Part shown: piece by piece, positions 26,868-36,508 of the stretch
Position numbering within the stretch: the first letter of the stretch is position 1
Layout: each line of letters begins with the position of its first letter
Assembly: GCF_025725685.1 (NCBI RefSeq)
Contig: NZ_CP107008.1
Coordinates: 3,906,001-3,970,000, forward strand
DNA from: Halomonas sp. M4R1S46
GTDB taxonomy: Bacteria > Pseudomonadota > Gammaproteobacteria > Pseudomonadales > Halomonadaceae
DNA length: 64,000 bases
Direction of reading: 5' to 3'
Made by a program: the position numbers and the translations under genes
The notes under the pieces: generated by a model
Seen by the model: only the letters and a program-made list of their open reading frames with translations
What the model was told of the DNA's origin: nothing
Databases searched by the model: none

Positions 26868-28277
26868 TCAGTAACGATAGGCATCGGGCTTGTAGGGCCC
26901 CTCCACCGGCACGCCGGTATACTCGGCCTGGGCCTCGCTCATGCGGGTGATGACGCCGCCGAAGCCCTCGACCATGTAGCGGGCCACCTCCTCGTCCAGG
27001 TGCCGGGGCAGCACGCTGACGCCCAGGGCCTCGCGCCGCTCGGCCTCGGAGCGCTCGGCGAAGCGCCCCGCATAGAGATGGAGCTGCGCCAGCACCTGGT
27101 TGGCGAAGGAGCCGTCCATGACCCGGGAGGGGTGCCCGGTGGCATTGCCGAGGTTCACCAGCCGGCCCTCGGAGAGCAGGATCAGGTAGTCGCGGCTGTC
27201 GGGGTCGTAGTCCCCTGGCTCGCTGTCCCGATAGACCTTGTGCACCTGGGGCTTCACTTCCTCCCAGTGCCACCGACGGCGCATGTAGGCGGTGTCGATC
27301 TCGCTGTCGAAGTGGCCGATATTGCAGACCACCGCGCCCGGCTTGAGGGCCTCGAGCATGGCGGCATCGCAGGCATCGATGTTGCCGGTGGCGGTGACCA
27401 CCAGGTCGATGCGCGAGAGCAGCTGACGATCGATGCTCTCCACCCCGGCATTGAGGCCATCGCGGTAGGGCGAGACCACCTCGAAGCCGTCCATGCAGGC
27501 CTGCATGGCGCAGATCGGGTCGATCTCGACGATCCGGACGATCATGCCCTCCTGGCGCAACGAGGCCGCCGAGCCCTTGCCCACGTCGCCGTAGCCCATC
27601 ACCAGCGCCTGCTTGCCGGCCAGCAGGTGGTCGACGCCGCGCTTGATGGCGTCGTTCAGCGAGTGGCGGCAACCGTACTTGTTGTCGTTCTTGGACTTGG
27701 TCACGGCATCGTTGACGTTGATCGCCGGCACCCGCAGGGTGCCCTCCCGCCACATCTCCAGCAGGCGGTGCACGCCGGTGGTGGTCTCCTCGCTGATGCC
27801 ATGGACGGCATCGAGCAGCTCCGGGCGCTTGTCGTGCAGCAGCGCCGTGAGGTCGCCGCCGTCGTCGAGCACCAGGTTCGGTACCCAGCCCTCCGGGCCC
27901 TCCACCGTCTGGCCGATGCACCACCAGAAGTCCTCCTCGCTCTCGCCCTTCCAGGCGAATACCGGAATGCCGGCGGCGGCGATGGCCGCGGCGGCATGGT
28001 CCTGGGTGGAGAAGATGTTGCACGAGGACCAGCGTACCGAGGCCCCGAGATCGATCAGGGTCTCGATCAGCACCGCGGTCTGGATGGTCATGTGGATGCA
28101 GCCGGCGATCCGTGCCCCGGCGAGCGGCTGGGCGGCGTGGTACTTCTCGCGGATCGCCATCAGGGCCGGCATCTCGGTCTCGGCGATGCGAATCTCGCGA
28201 CGGCCCCAGTCGGCCAGGGCGATATCGGCGACCTTGTAGTCCGTGGCGGTGGGCGCGGATACGACAGGCTGGTTCAT
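26868..28277 (-). CDS. ahcY: S-adenosylhomocysteinase
   Basis: 469-residue NAD+-dependent enzyme that hydrolyses S-adenosylhomocysteine to adenosine and homocysteine. Signatures are SCNIFSTQDHAAAAI, the NAD-binding GYGDVGKGSAASL and the C-terminal YKPDAYRY. Length includes the roughly 40-residue insertion of the long bacterial form. It is cytoplasmic. It lies close to metK and metF, so the window holds most of the activated-methyl cycle. Only 71 bp separate it from ligB, and I saw no SAH riboswitch there. Confidence 0.97.
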   Translation of the reverse strand: MNQPVVSAPTATDYKVADIALADWGRREIRIAETEMPALMAIREKYHAAQPLAGARIAGCIHMTIQTAVLIETLIDLGASVRWSSCNIFSTQDHAAAAIAAAGIPVFAWKGESEEDFWWCIGQTVEGPEGWVPNLVLDDGGDLTALLHDKRPELLDAVHGISEETTTGVHRLLEMWREGTLRVPAINVNDAVTKSKNDNKYGCRHSLNDAIKRGVDHLLAGKQALVMGYGDVGKGSAASLRQEGMIVRIVEIDPICAMQACMDGFEVVSPYRDGLNAGVESIDRQLLSRIDLVVTATGNIDACDAAMLEALKPGAVVCNIGHFDSEIDTAYMRRRWHWEEVKPQVHKVYRDSEPGDYDPDSRDYLILLSEGRLVNLGNATGHPSRVMDGSFANQVLAQLHLYAGRFAERSEAERREALGVSVLPRHLDEEVARYMVEGFGGVITRMSEAQAEYTGVPVEGPYKPDAYRY

Positions 28278-28294
28278 GCGTCACCTCTTTCCCG

Positions 28295-28346
28295 GGGAAA
28301 AACGTGACCTTCACTATAGGCGGCGGCAGGAAAAGCGGACAATCAA
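28295..28346 (-). promoter_or_regulatory. Likely ahcY promoter
   Basis: On the minus strand TTGTCC and TATAGT are separated by 18 bases, placing the start of transcription about 25 bp upstream of the ahcY ATG, next to an AGAGGTG ribosome site. A plain sigma-70-type promoter with a short leader. Confidence 0.45.
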
Positions 28347-28348
28347 CG

Positions 28349-30037
28349 CTAGGGCGCCGGGAAGCCGTCGATGCCCGCCGCGGCGAGCCGAGCCCCCAGG
28401 CGGCGCACTTCGGGATGCGCGAAGAAGCCACGGAGGGCCTCCGCCCGCACGGGCCCCACTCCGGGCAGGGCCCGCCATTCGTCCTCGCTACGCCCCGCCA
28501 ACGCCGTCCATCCCGCGGCCTTCCCCGCATCCCAGCCGGGCGGCGCACCCAGCGCCGCGAGCCAGGCGGCGAAGGACCGCCGGCGGGCCGCGGCGAAGAC
28601 CGCCGCCAGCCGCCCCGCCCGCACCTCGCCGATGCCCTCCGCCCGGCGCAACGCGCCGGGGGACAACGCCAGCCAGTCGAGCACCCCCTCGAGATGGCCC
28701 GCCGCCACCAGGGTACGCCAGGTGCCGGGGCCCAGCCCCGGCAGGTCGAGGGCCTCGGGACCGGCCAGCCATTCCAGGCGCGCCAGGAACTGCTGCTCGC
28801 AGCCCGGCGTCGGGTGCCAGCAACTCAGGCCGTGATAGGCGGCGGGGTCCGGTGGCGACACGGCGGGACGCTCGGCGGCCCGCCAGGCCACGCCCTCGAG
28901 GCGCGGGATGGTGGCGCCGGCCAGGGCGATGACCACCCGGTCGCCGGGGCGGATATCGAGCCGCTCCCAGCGTTCCAGCGAGCCTGCGGAGACCCGGCGG
29001 ATGGTGCGGCCGTCAAGCTCGACCGGCCGCAGCTGCAGTAGCGGGGTAATGCGCCCGGTGCGGCCGATGCGGAATGCCACGCCGCGCACCGCCGCCAGCG
29101 CCTCCCGGGGCGGATACTTCCAGGCGGCCGCCCAGTCCGGCGGCGCCGGCCGCCAGTCTCGCCCCGGCGGGCGGCGGCCCCGCTTGAGCACCACCCCATC
29201 CGTGGCGAAGGGCAGCGGGTCGCGGTACCAGGCCTCGCGCCAGCGGCCGGCCGCCGCCGGGCCCTCGACCGGCCGGGTCCAGCGGGCGGTGTCGGGAAAG
29301 CCCAGGGCCGCGAGGCCTGCCAGGCGGGCCTGCATGGTCGCCGGCCCGTCGGGCCAGCCCCACACGAAGAGGCCGATCTCGCCGGCCAGGCTCGCGTCGA
29401 GCCGCTCCCGCGCCAGCCACCCCGCCACCGTGCTGCGCGCCCCGACGCCGCCGCGCTCGGCCTGCACATGGCCGTCCAGGCGCCGGTACAGCTCGCCCTG
29501 CAGCACCACCCTGGCCGGCGCCCCGTCCGGCAGCCGCCCGGGCACCCCGGGGAGGCGCCGGGCCCGGGCCGTCCAGTCCTGGCCCGAGCGGCCGTCGCCG
29601 CGACTGATGGCACGGACGAGCCGTCCTCGCTCGTAGAGCAGGGTCACCGCCACGCCATCCACCTTGGGCTGGATCCAGGCCGGCCCGTGGCGGGCCAGCC
29701 AGGCGCGCACCGCGTCACGGTCCGCGAGCTTGGCCAGCCCCGTCTGGGCCACCGGATGGGTCAGCTCGCCGGCCGGGCCGGTCGTGGCGGGTAGGGAGGC
29801 GGGGGCCTGGGCGGGGAAGCAGCGCCGCCAGGCCGTCAGGCGGCCCCGGGCCTGATCGTACACGGCGTCGCTCACCGGCGAGCGGCCATCGCGGCGATAG
29901 GCCGTGTTCCAGGCCTCGAGGCGGGCATGCAGGGCGGCGAGCTCGCGCCCGGCGCGGGCGGACGACCAGTCCGGGCAGGCGGCCGACAGGGGGGCCGCGA
30001 GCAGGCAGCCGAGCACCAGGAGCAGCAGGCGGGCCAT
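28349..30037 (-). CDS. ligB: NAD-dependent DNA ligase LigB-type
   Basis: 562-residue LigB-like ligase. The adenylation lysine is in PKVDGVAV (near residue 123), and the domain continues with an OB fold (DIRPGDRVVIALAGATIP), a partial zinc-finger region and helix-hairpin-helix repeats at the C-terminus. As in other LigB proteins there is no BRCT domain. The first 20 residues (MARLLLLVLGCLLAAPLSAA) look like a signal peptide, odd for a DNA enzyme, although E. coli LigB has the same feature. Physiological role is unclear; LigA is normally the essential ligase. Confidence 0.9.
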   Translation of the reverse strand: MARLLLLVLGCLLAAPLSAACPDWSSARAGRELAALHARLEAWNTAYRRDGRSPVSDAVYDQARGRLTAWRRCFPAQAPASLPATTGPAGELTHPVAQTGLAKLADRDAVRAWLARHGPAWIQPKVDGVAVTLLYERGRLVRAISRGDGRSGQDWTARARRLPGVPGRLPDGAPARVVLQGELYRRLDGHVQAERGGVGARSTVAGWLARERLDASLAGEIGLFVWGWPDGPATMQARLAGLAALGFPDTARWTRPVEGPAAAGRWREAWYRDPLPFATDGVVLKRGRRPPGRDWRPAPPDWAAAWKYPPREALAAVRGVAFRIGRTGRITPLLQLRPVELDGRTIRRVSAGSLERWERLDIRPGDRVVIALAGATIPRLEGVAWRAAERPAVSPPDPAAYHGLSCWHPTPGCEQQFLARLEWLAGPEALDLPGLGPGTWRTLVAAGHLEGVLDWLALSPGALRRAEGIGEVRAGRLAAVFAAARRRSFAAWLAALGAPPGWDAGKAAGWTALAGRSEDEWRALPGVGPVRAEALRGFFAHPEVRRLGARLAAAGIDGFPAP

Positions 30038-30076
30038 GGCGAGACCTCCCGACGGGGGCTTGCCTCGACCCTAGAC

Positions 30077-30110
30077 GAGGGCCCCGCGCGGCGCTGCCGG
30101 CGGGGCCCTC
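30077..30110. other. Hairpin between ligB and metK
   Basis: An 11-bp inverted repeat (GAGGGCCCCGC and GCGGGGCCCTC) with a 12-base loop lies 30 bp beyond the metK stop. Neither strand has a T-run after it, so it may end metK transcription only weakly. Confidence 0.5.
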
Positions 30111-30139
30111 AATCGGCGTGCGAGATCACCGACAGGCGG

Positions 30140-31360
<1,221 letters not shown>

Positions 31361-31894
31361 GGCGTCCTCGACCCTCTACATGGTGGGATGACGGCGTCTG
31401 GGCTCGAAGCCAGGATAACGGTGTGGCGCCGCCGCGGGACAGCGGCGCGTCGCCCCAGGGGCCCGGGCGGACCGGCTGGGGGCGGATTCTACACCCTCGC
31501 CGCGGCCCTTCCTAGCAGCCTGTCGGGCTTGACCGGTCGTCGCGAGAGTCACGGATTTCGAGACGATTTTATCGATCGAATGAGGCGAATAGCGCGCTAT
31601 TTAACGAATCCGATCGAATGAAAGTGGCCGAAAGCCCGGGATTCGAAGTCGATCAGCGTTAAGTCCGGCAGGCTGCTACCGACAGCGACACGCCGAGCGG
31701 CGCCCCGGGCGGCCTCCGCCGAGCTACCCGGCCGCCGCCATTTGAAGGCCGGGCCCATCTCGGCGACAATAAGCGACCGACTTTGACCGCGCCGCCCGCG
31801 TCTCGCGGCGCATCCCAGCCAGAATCCACGTCCGGCCACCCCCCGGCCCGACCGTGTCATTGCTACTATTGCCGCAGGCGAGGAGCTGACCCCC
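31361..31894. other. Divergent metK-tktA intergenic region
   Basis: 534 bp without a convincing gene. It holds the 166-bp repeat at 31513-31678, and on the tktA side a TACTAT -10-like element (31864-31869) followed by an AGGAG site near 31880. Nothing recognisable as a SAM riboswitch was found on the metK side. Confidence 0.5.
31513..31678 (+). mobile_element. MITE-like dispersed repeat with terminal inverted repeats
   Basis: 166 bp bounded by TAGCAGCCTGTCGG at the left and CCGGCAGGCTGCTA at the right; the right end is the inverse of the left with one mismatch. It carries internal palindromic GAATAGCGCGCTATT. A truncated inverse copy lies at 22329-22429. It encodes no protein of its own, so movement would need a transposase in trans. 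Small size, matching ends and a second copy fit a miniature inverted-repeat element (inference). Confidence 0.75.
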
Positions 31895-33898
31895 ATGCCG
31901 TCCCGTTTCGAACTGGCCAATGCCATTCGCGCCCTGTCCATGGATGCCGTCCAGAAGGCCAAGTCCGGCCACCCCGGCGCCCCGATGGGCATGGCCGACA
32001 TCGCCGAGGTGCTGTGGAACGACTATCTGCAGCATAACCCGGCCGACCCGCACTGGCCCGACCGCGACCGCTTCGTGCTGTCCAACGGCCACGGCTCCAT
32101 GCTGCTCTACTCGCTGCTGCACCTGTCCGGCTACGAGCTCGGCCTGGAGGAACTGCAGAACTTCCGCCAGCTGCATTCCAAGACCGCCGGCCACCCGGAA
32201 TTCGGCTACGCCCCGGGCATCGAGACCACCACCGGCCCGCTGGGCCAGGGCCTGGCCAACGCCGTGGGCATGGCCATCGCCGAGCGCACCCTGGCCGCCC
32301 AGTTCAACCGTGACGGCCACACCATCGTCGACCACTACACCTACTGCTTCCTGGGCGACGGCTGCCTGATGGAGGGCATCTCCCACGAGGTGTGCTCGCT
32401 GGCCGGCACCCAGGGGCTGGGCAAGCTGATCGCCTTCTACGACGACAACGGCATCTCCATCGACGGCGAGGTCGAGGGCTGGTTCACCGACGACACCGCC
32501 AAGCGCTTCGAGGCCTACGGCTGGCACGTGGTGCCCAACGTCGACGGCCACAAGCCCGACGAGGTCAAGGCCGCCATCGAGCTGGCCCGCAGCCACGACG
32601 ACAGGCCCAGCCTGATCATCTGCAAGACCATCATCGGCTTCGGCGCGCCCAACAAGCAGGGCAAGGAAGAGTGCCACGGCGCGGCGCTGGGCGAGGACGA
32701 GGTCGCCGCGGCTCGCGAGCAGCTCGACTGGCCCCACGCGCCCTTCCACGTGCCCGAGGAGATCTACCGGGGCTGGGATGCCGCCGAGGCCGGCCAGTCC
32801 CGCCAGGCCGCCTGGCAGGAGCGCTTCGAACGCTACGCCGCGGCCCACCCGGAGCTGGCCCGGGAGTTCAACCGCCGCATCAAGGGCGAGCTGCCGACGG
32901 AACTGACCAGCGAGGCGCTGATCGAGCAGGCCCAGGAGCAGGGCGACAACGTGGCCACCCGCAAGGCCTCGCTGGCCTGCCTCAACGCGCTCGGCCCGCA
33001 GCTCCCCGAGCTGCTCGGCGGCAGCGCCGACTTGGCGCCGTCCAACCTGACCTTCTGGCAGGGCGCCCAGGCGATCTCCGGCCAGGAGCCGGGCGGCAAC
33101 TACCTGCACTACGGCGTGCGCGAGTTCGGCATGGCGGCGATCATCAACGGCATCGCCCTGCACGGGGGCTTCGTGCCCTACGGCGCGACCTTCCTGACCT
33201 TCATGGAGTACATGCGCAACGCCGTGCGGATGGCCGCGCTGATGGGCGTGCGGGCGATCCACGTGTTCACCCACGACTCCATCGGCCTGGGCGAGGACGG
33301 CCCCACCCACCAGCCGGTGGAGCAGCTGACCACCCTGCGCTCCACGCCGAACCTCTCCACCTGGCGGCCCTGCGACGCCGTGGAGACCGCCACGGCCTGG
33401 GACGCCGCGCTCAAGCGCCAGTCCGGCCCCAGCGCCCTGGTGCTGTCCCGCCAGGGGCTGCCCCACCAGGCCCGCACCAAGCAGCAGGTGGCCGAGATCC
33501 AGCGCGGCGGCTATGTGCTGAAGGACTGCGAGGGCACCCCCGAGCTGATCATCATCGCCACCGGCTCCGAGGTCGCCCTGGCCATGGACGCCGCCACCGC
33601 CCTCGTCGAGGCCGGCCGCGCGGTGCGAGTGGTGTCCATGCCGTCCAGCGACGTCTTCGACGCCCAGGACGCCGAGTACCGCCAGCGGGTGCTGCCGGCG
33701 GAAGTGGGCAACCGCATCGCCATCGAGGCCGGCCACCGCGACTTCTGGTACAAGTACGTGGGCCTCGAGGGCCGCATCCTCGGCATGAGCACCTTCGGCG
33801 AGTCCGCCCCGGCCGGCGACCTGTTCAAGTACTTCGGCTTCACCGTGGAGAACCTGGTGGCCGAGGCCGAGCAGCTGCTGGAGGATGCCGACGACTGA
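31895..33898 (+). CDS. tktA: Transketolase
   Basis: 667-residue TPP enzyme of the pentose phosphate pathway that moves two-carbon units between sugar phosphates. The TPP motif GDGCLMEGISHEVCSLAG lies near residue 154; SKTAGHPEFG and the C-terminal VSMPSSDVFDAQ are typical. An AGGAG site lies upstream of the ATG. In many gammaproteobacteria tkt leads the epd-pgk-fba cluster; here a class I aldolase and two small heat-shock genes on the other strand separate them. Confidence 0.97.
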   Translation: MPSRFELANAIRALSMDAVQKAKSGHPGAPMGMADIAEVLWNDYLQHNPADPHWPDRDRFVLSNGHGSMLLYSLLHLSGYELGLEELQNFRQLHSKTAGHPEFGYAPGIETTTGPLGQGLANAVGMAIAERTLAAQFNRDGHTIVDHYTYCFLGDGCLMEGISHEVCSLAGTQGLGKLIAFYDDNGISIDGEVEGWFTDDTAKRFEAYGWHVVPNVDGHKPDEVKAAIELARSHDDRPSLIICKTIIGFGAPNKQGKEECHGAALGEDEVAAAREQLDWPHAPFHVPEEIYRGWDAAEAGQSRQAAWQERFERYAAAHPELAREFNRRIKGELPTELTSEALIEQAQEQGDNVATRKASLACLNALGPQLPELLGGSADLAPSNLTFWQGAQAISGQEPGGNYLHYGVREFGMAAIINGIALHGGFVPYGATFLTFMEYMRNAVRMAALMGVRAIHVFTHDSIGLGEDGPTHQPVEQLTTLRSTPNLSTWRPCDAVETATAWDAALKRQSGPSALVLSRQGLPHQARTKQQVAEIQRGGYVLKDCEGTPELIIIATGSEVALAMDAATALVEAGRAVRVVSMPSSDVFDAQDAEYRQRVLPAEVGNRIAIEAGHRDFWYKYVGLEGRILGMSTFGESAPAGDLFKYFGFTVENLVAEAEQLLEDADD

Positions 33899-33921
33899 CC
33901 CCGGCGTCTCGGCACAAGCAC

Positions 33922-33950
33922 AAGGGCACGGCTTCGGCCGTGCCCTTTTC
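33922..33950 (+). terminator. Rho-independent terminator after tktA
   Basis: AAGGGCACGGC-TTCG-GCCGTGCCCTT, a perfect 11-bp stem with a stable TTCG loop, followed by TTCGTT, 23 bases past the tktA stop. Confidence 0.88.
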
Positions 33951-33983
33951 GTTGGGGCCCGCAGCTTCAGGCCCTATCTGATC

Positions 33984-34129
33984 TGAAAAGTATCGATCTA
34001 TGTCGCGAGCGATGAGAGGTTGGCCGCCGCCGGAGCACAGCATCCGGAGTTGACTGGCTGCTCAATGAGGATTGCGAGCACCGCCGGCGGCCAAGATATC
34101 AAGCGCAGCAATAGATCGACCTTTTCTCA
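33984..34129. repeat. Long imperfect inverted repeat touching the fbaB stop codon
   Basis: Left arm TGAAAAG-TATCGATCTAT ... TTGGCCGCCGCCGG and right arm CCGCCGGCGGCCAAG ... ATAGATCGACCTTTTCTCA pair in two blocks around a loop of about 45 bases. The right end includes the class I aldolase stop codon. It could be a second kind of miniature element, a large 3'-UTR structure, or an inefficient terminator. No other copy was noticed in the window. Confidence 0.55.
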
Positions 34130-35179
34130 GGCGAGGGTGATGGACTCGTCCAGGTAGACATCCTGGATGGCATTGAGCAGTTCGACGCCCTCGGTCATGG
34201 ACTTCTGGAAGGCCTTGCGCCCGGAGATCAGCCCCATGCCGCCGGCGCGCTTGTTGATCACCGCGGTGCGCACCGCCTGGCCCAGGTCGCTGGCCCCGCC
34301 CGAGGCGCCGCCGGAGTTGATCAGCCCGGCCCGGCCCATGTAGCAGCTCGCCACCTGGTAGCGGGCCAGGTCGATGGGGTGGGACGAGGTCAGCTCGTCG
34401 TAGACCCTGTCGTGGGTGTGGCCGAAGCCGATGTCCCGGTAGCCGGCGTTGGTCTCGGCCATCTTCTGCTTGACGATGTCGGCCTTGAGGGTCGCCGCCA
34501 GGTGGATGGCCTGGCCGGTGAGGTCGGCGGCGGTGTGGTAGTCGCGGCCCTCGCGCTTGAACTCGGGGTTGCGCAGGTAGGCCCAGAGCACCGTGACCAT
34601 GCCCAGCTGGTGGGCGCGCTCGAAGGCCTCGCTGATCTCGGTGATCTGGCGACGGCTCTCCGGCGAGCCGAAGTAGATGGTGGCGCCCACCGCCACGCAG
34701 CCCATCTCGAAGGCCTGCTCGACCTGGGCGAACAGCGTCTGGTCGTAGGCCGCCGGATAGGTCAGCGTCTCGTTGTGGTTGAGCTTGAGCAGCATGGGGA
34801 TCTTGTGGGCGTAGCGGCGCGCCACCGAGGCCAGGCCACCCAGGGTCGAGGCCACGGCGTTGCAGCCGCCCTCGATGGCCAGCTCGACGATGTTGGCCGG
34901 ATCGAAGTAGATCGGATTGGGCGCGAAGGAAGCCCCGGCGGAGTGCTCGATCCCCTGGTCGACCGGGAGGATGCTGAGGTAACCGGTGCCGCCCAGCCGT
35001 CCGTGGTCGAACAGGGCCTGCATGTTGCGCAGCACGTGGGGCTGACGATCGCTGAGGGCCATCACCCGATCGATGTAGTCCGGGCCCGGCGCGTGGATCG
35101 ACGCGGCCGGGATGCCCCGGCACTCATGGGTCAGCAGGCTTTCCGTCTCGTTGCCGAGCAGCTGCGCTATATCGGTCAT
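34127..35179 (-). CDS. fbaB: Class I fructose-bisphosphate aldolase (DhnA/FbaB type)
   Basis: 350-residue Schiff-base aldolase. Family patterns are ILPVDQGIEHSAGASF, KLNHNETLTYP and the region DIVKQKMAETNAG containing the candidate catalytic lysine. It cleaves fructose 1,6-bisphosphate without metal and usually works in gluconeogenesis. A class II aldolase gene lies 4 kb away (38821). The ATG at 35177-35179 has a weakly spaced GGAGAG site. Confidence 0.93.
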   Translation of the reverse strand: MTDIAQLLGNETESLLTHECRGIPAASIHAPGPDYIDRVMALSDRQPHVLRNMQALFDHGRLGGTGYLSILPVDQGIEHSAGASFAPNPIYFDPANIVELAIEGGCNAVASTLGGLASVARRYAHKIPMLLKLNHNETLTYPAAYDQTLFAQVEQAFEMGCVAVGATIYFGSPESRRQITEISEAFERAHQLGMVTVLWAYLRNPEFKREGRDYHTAADLTGQAIHLAATLKADIVKQKMAETNAGYRDIGFGHTHDRVYDELTSSHPIDLARYQVASCYMGRAGLINSGGASGGASDLGQAVRTAVINKRAGGMGLISGRKAFQKSMTEGVELLNAIQDVYLDESITLA

Positions 35180-35389
35180 CGCTCCCTCTCTCCTTGATGG
35201 TTGACTGACGGGTTATCGGTACTCCCCCTAGCCTAGAGCAAGCGGCGGCCGCCGACAGCCCATCGGCGGGCAAAAGGAGCGTGGACTGCCCCGAGCCGAA
35301 TCAGACTTGTCGTCGTGCTTCTCCGCTACCGTACCGGAACGGTGACAGGCGTGACGGGCCCGCCGCGGTCGGTCGCCGCGGTCGGTGGC

Positions 35390-35419
35390 CAGGCAAAGAA
35401 AAGCCCCCTTGACGGGGGC
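35390..35419 (-). terminator. Terminator of the hsp20 operon
   Basis: On the minus strand GCCCCC-GTCAA-GGGGGC is followed by TTTTCTTT, a classical intrinsic terminator 16 bases after the second hsp20 stop. The rest of the gap to fbaB (35180-35389) shows only GC-rich inverted repeats of uncertain meaning. Confidence 0.85.
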
Positions 35420-35434
35420 GGGAAGCGTGCCGGC

Positions 35435-35827
35435 TCAGGCCGTCTTGATATCGATGCGTCGCCGGCGGTGGGTCTCCTTCTTGGGCAGGACCAACTGCAG
35501 CACGCCGTTGTCGATGTGCGCCTGGATGCCGTCCACGTCGATCTCGTGGCTCAGGGTGAAACGCCGCGCGAAGCGCTGGGCTTGCACCTCGGCGTAGAGG
35601 GGCGTGAGTCCCTCGGGCATCGCCAGGGACAGCTCGCCCTCGAGGCTGAGCACGTTGTCGTTGACCTCGATGGACAGGGTGTCGCGCTGCACGCCCGGCA
35701 TGTCGGCGATCAGGTGCAGGGCGTTGTCCTCCTCGAAGATGTCCACCGCGGGCAGCATCGCCTCGAGACGACGCTCGCGCCCCTCGACGACCTCACGGGG
35801 GGCATCTTGCTTGGCAACCTCGTTCAT
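35435..35827 (-). CDS. Small heat-shock protein, Hsp20/alpha-crystallin family (second gene)
   Basis: 130-residue holdase chaperone. The alpha-crystallin domain (about 25-115) begins LPAVDIFEEDNALHLIADMP and ends with NGVLQLVLPK. The C-terminus is basic and lacks a clear IxI motif. It lies 37 bp after the first hsp20 gene, in the same operon. Confidence 0.93.
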   Translation of the reverse strand: MNEVAKQDAPREVVEGRERRLEAMLPAVDIFEEDNALHLIADMPGVQRDTLSIEVNDNVLSLEGELSLAMPEGLTPLYAEVQAQRFARRFTLSHEIDVDGIQAHIDNGVLQLVLPKKETHRRRRIDIKTA

Positions 35828-35864
35828 GACGACTCACCTCCTTTCAGGGATGCGACGACGGGCG

Positions 35865-36326
35865 TCACGATGCCTGGATCTCGATGCGACGCGGCTTGAG
35901 CTCCTCGCGCTTGGGCAGCACCACCTCGCAGATGCCGTCGTGGAAGCGCGCCTCGGCGCGGTCGGGGTCGAGACCCTCCGGCAGGGACAGGGAACGGCTG
36001 AACGCGCCCTGATGTCGCTCGCGGCGAAAGTGGCTGCGCTGGCTCGACGCCTCGTCCTCGGCCGTCGACTCGCTGCGTTCGCCGCTGACGGTCAGCACGT
36101 TGTCCTGCAGGCTGACCTCGAGTTCCTCGGGCGCGAGCCCGGGGGCGAAGACATAGACCCGCACCGCGTCGTCGGTGCGCCCCACGTTGATCATCGGGAA
36201 ACTGCCCCGCGGCACCGAGCGGATATCGGCGACGCCGGGGTCGGGCCACATCTCGTCGAAGAAGCGCCGGAACCACTCCGTGCCGGGCGCCCAATCGGTA
36301 TCGAACCGCCTGAGATCTCCGAACAT
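35865..36326 (-). CDS. Small heat-shock protein, Hsp20/alpha-crystallin family (first gene)
   Basis: 153 residues with an aromatic N-terminus (MFGDLRRFDTDWAPGTEWF) and an alpha-crystallin domain (about 45-150) including FAPGLAPEELEVSLQDN and DGICEVVLPK. It ends IEIQAS. The ATG at 36326 is preceded by AGGAGGTG. A heat-shock-type promoter lies 70-100 bp upstream. A pair of diverged Hsp20 proteins often forms mixed oligomers (inference). Confidence 0.94.
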   Translation of the reverse strand: MFGDLRRFDTDWAPGTEWFRRFFDEMWPDPGVADIRSVPRGSFPMINVGRTDDAVRVYVFAPGLAPEELEVSLQDNVLTVSGERSESTAEDEASSQRSHFRRERHQGAFSRSLSLPEGLDPDRAEARFHDGICEVVLPKREELKPRRIEIQAS

Positions 36327-36396
36327 GTCGAACACCTCCTGATCACCTGCTGTGGATGATGTCGTGCGGGCGTGGACCACCGCCCTCCACTAGCTG

Positions 36397-36424
36397 AGAT
36401 AGGGGCTCCCGGGCGATTTTCAAG
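36397..36424 (-). promoter_or_regulatory. Sigma-32-like heat-shock promoter for the hsp20 pair
   Basis: On the minus strand CTTGAAA (36418-36424), a 12-base spacer (36406-36417) and CCCCTATCT (36397-36405) match the RpoH consensus CTTGAAA-N11-16-CCCCATnT closely. It is in the right place and strand for the hsp20 operon and lies back to back with the epd start. Confidence 0.75.
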
Positions 36425-36508
36425 AGACCGGGGAGGCCGCGACGACGGGCGCGAATTGCGGTAGAATCGCCGGTTTGTGTGCAACGGTTCTGGAGTCCCG
36501 GCAACGTC

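Noticed and set aside
28278..28348. SAH riboswitch upstream of ahcY
   Set aside because: The gap is only 71 bp and shows a plain promoter; I could not find the conserved SAH riboswitch core.
31361..31512. SAM riboswitch upstream of metK
   Set aside because: No conserved stem pattern of SAM-I, SAM-II or similar classes was visible.
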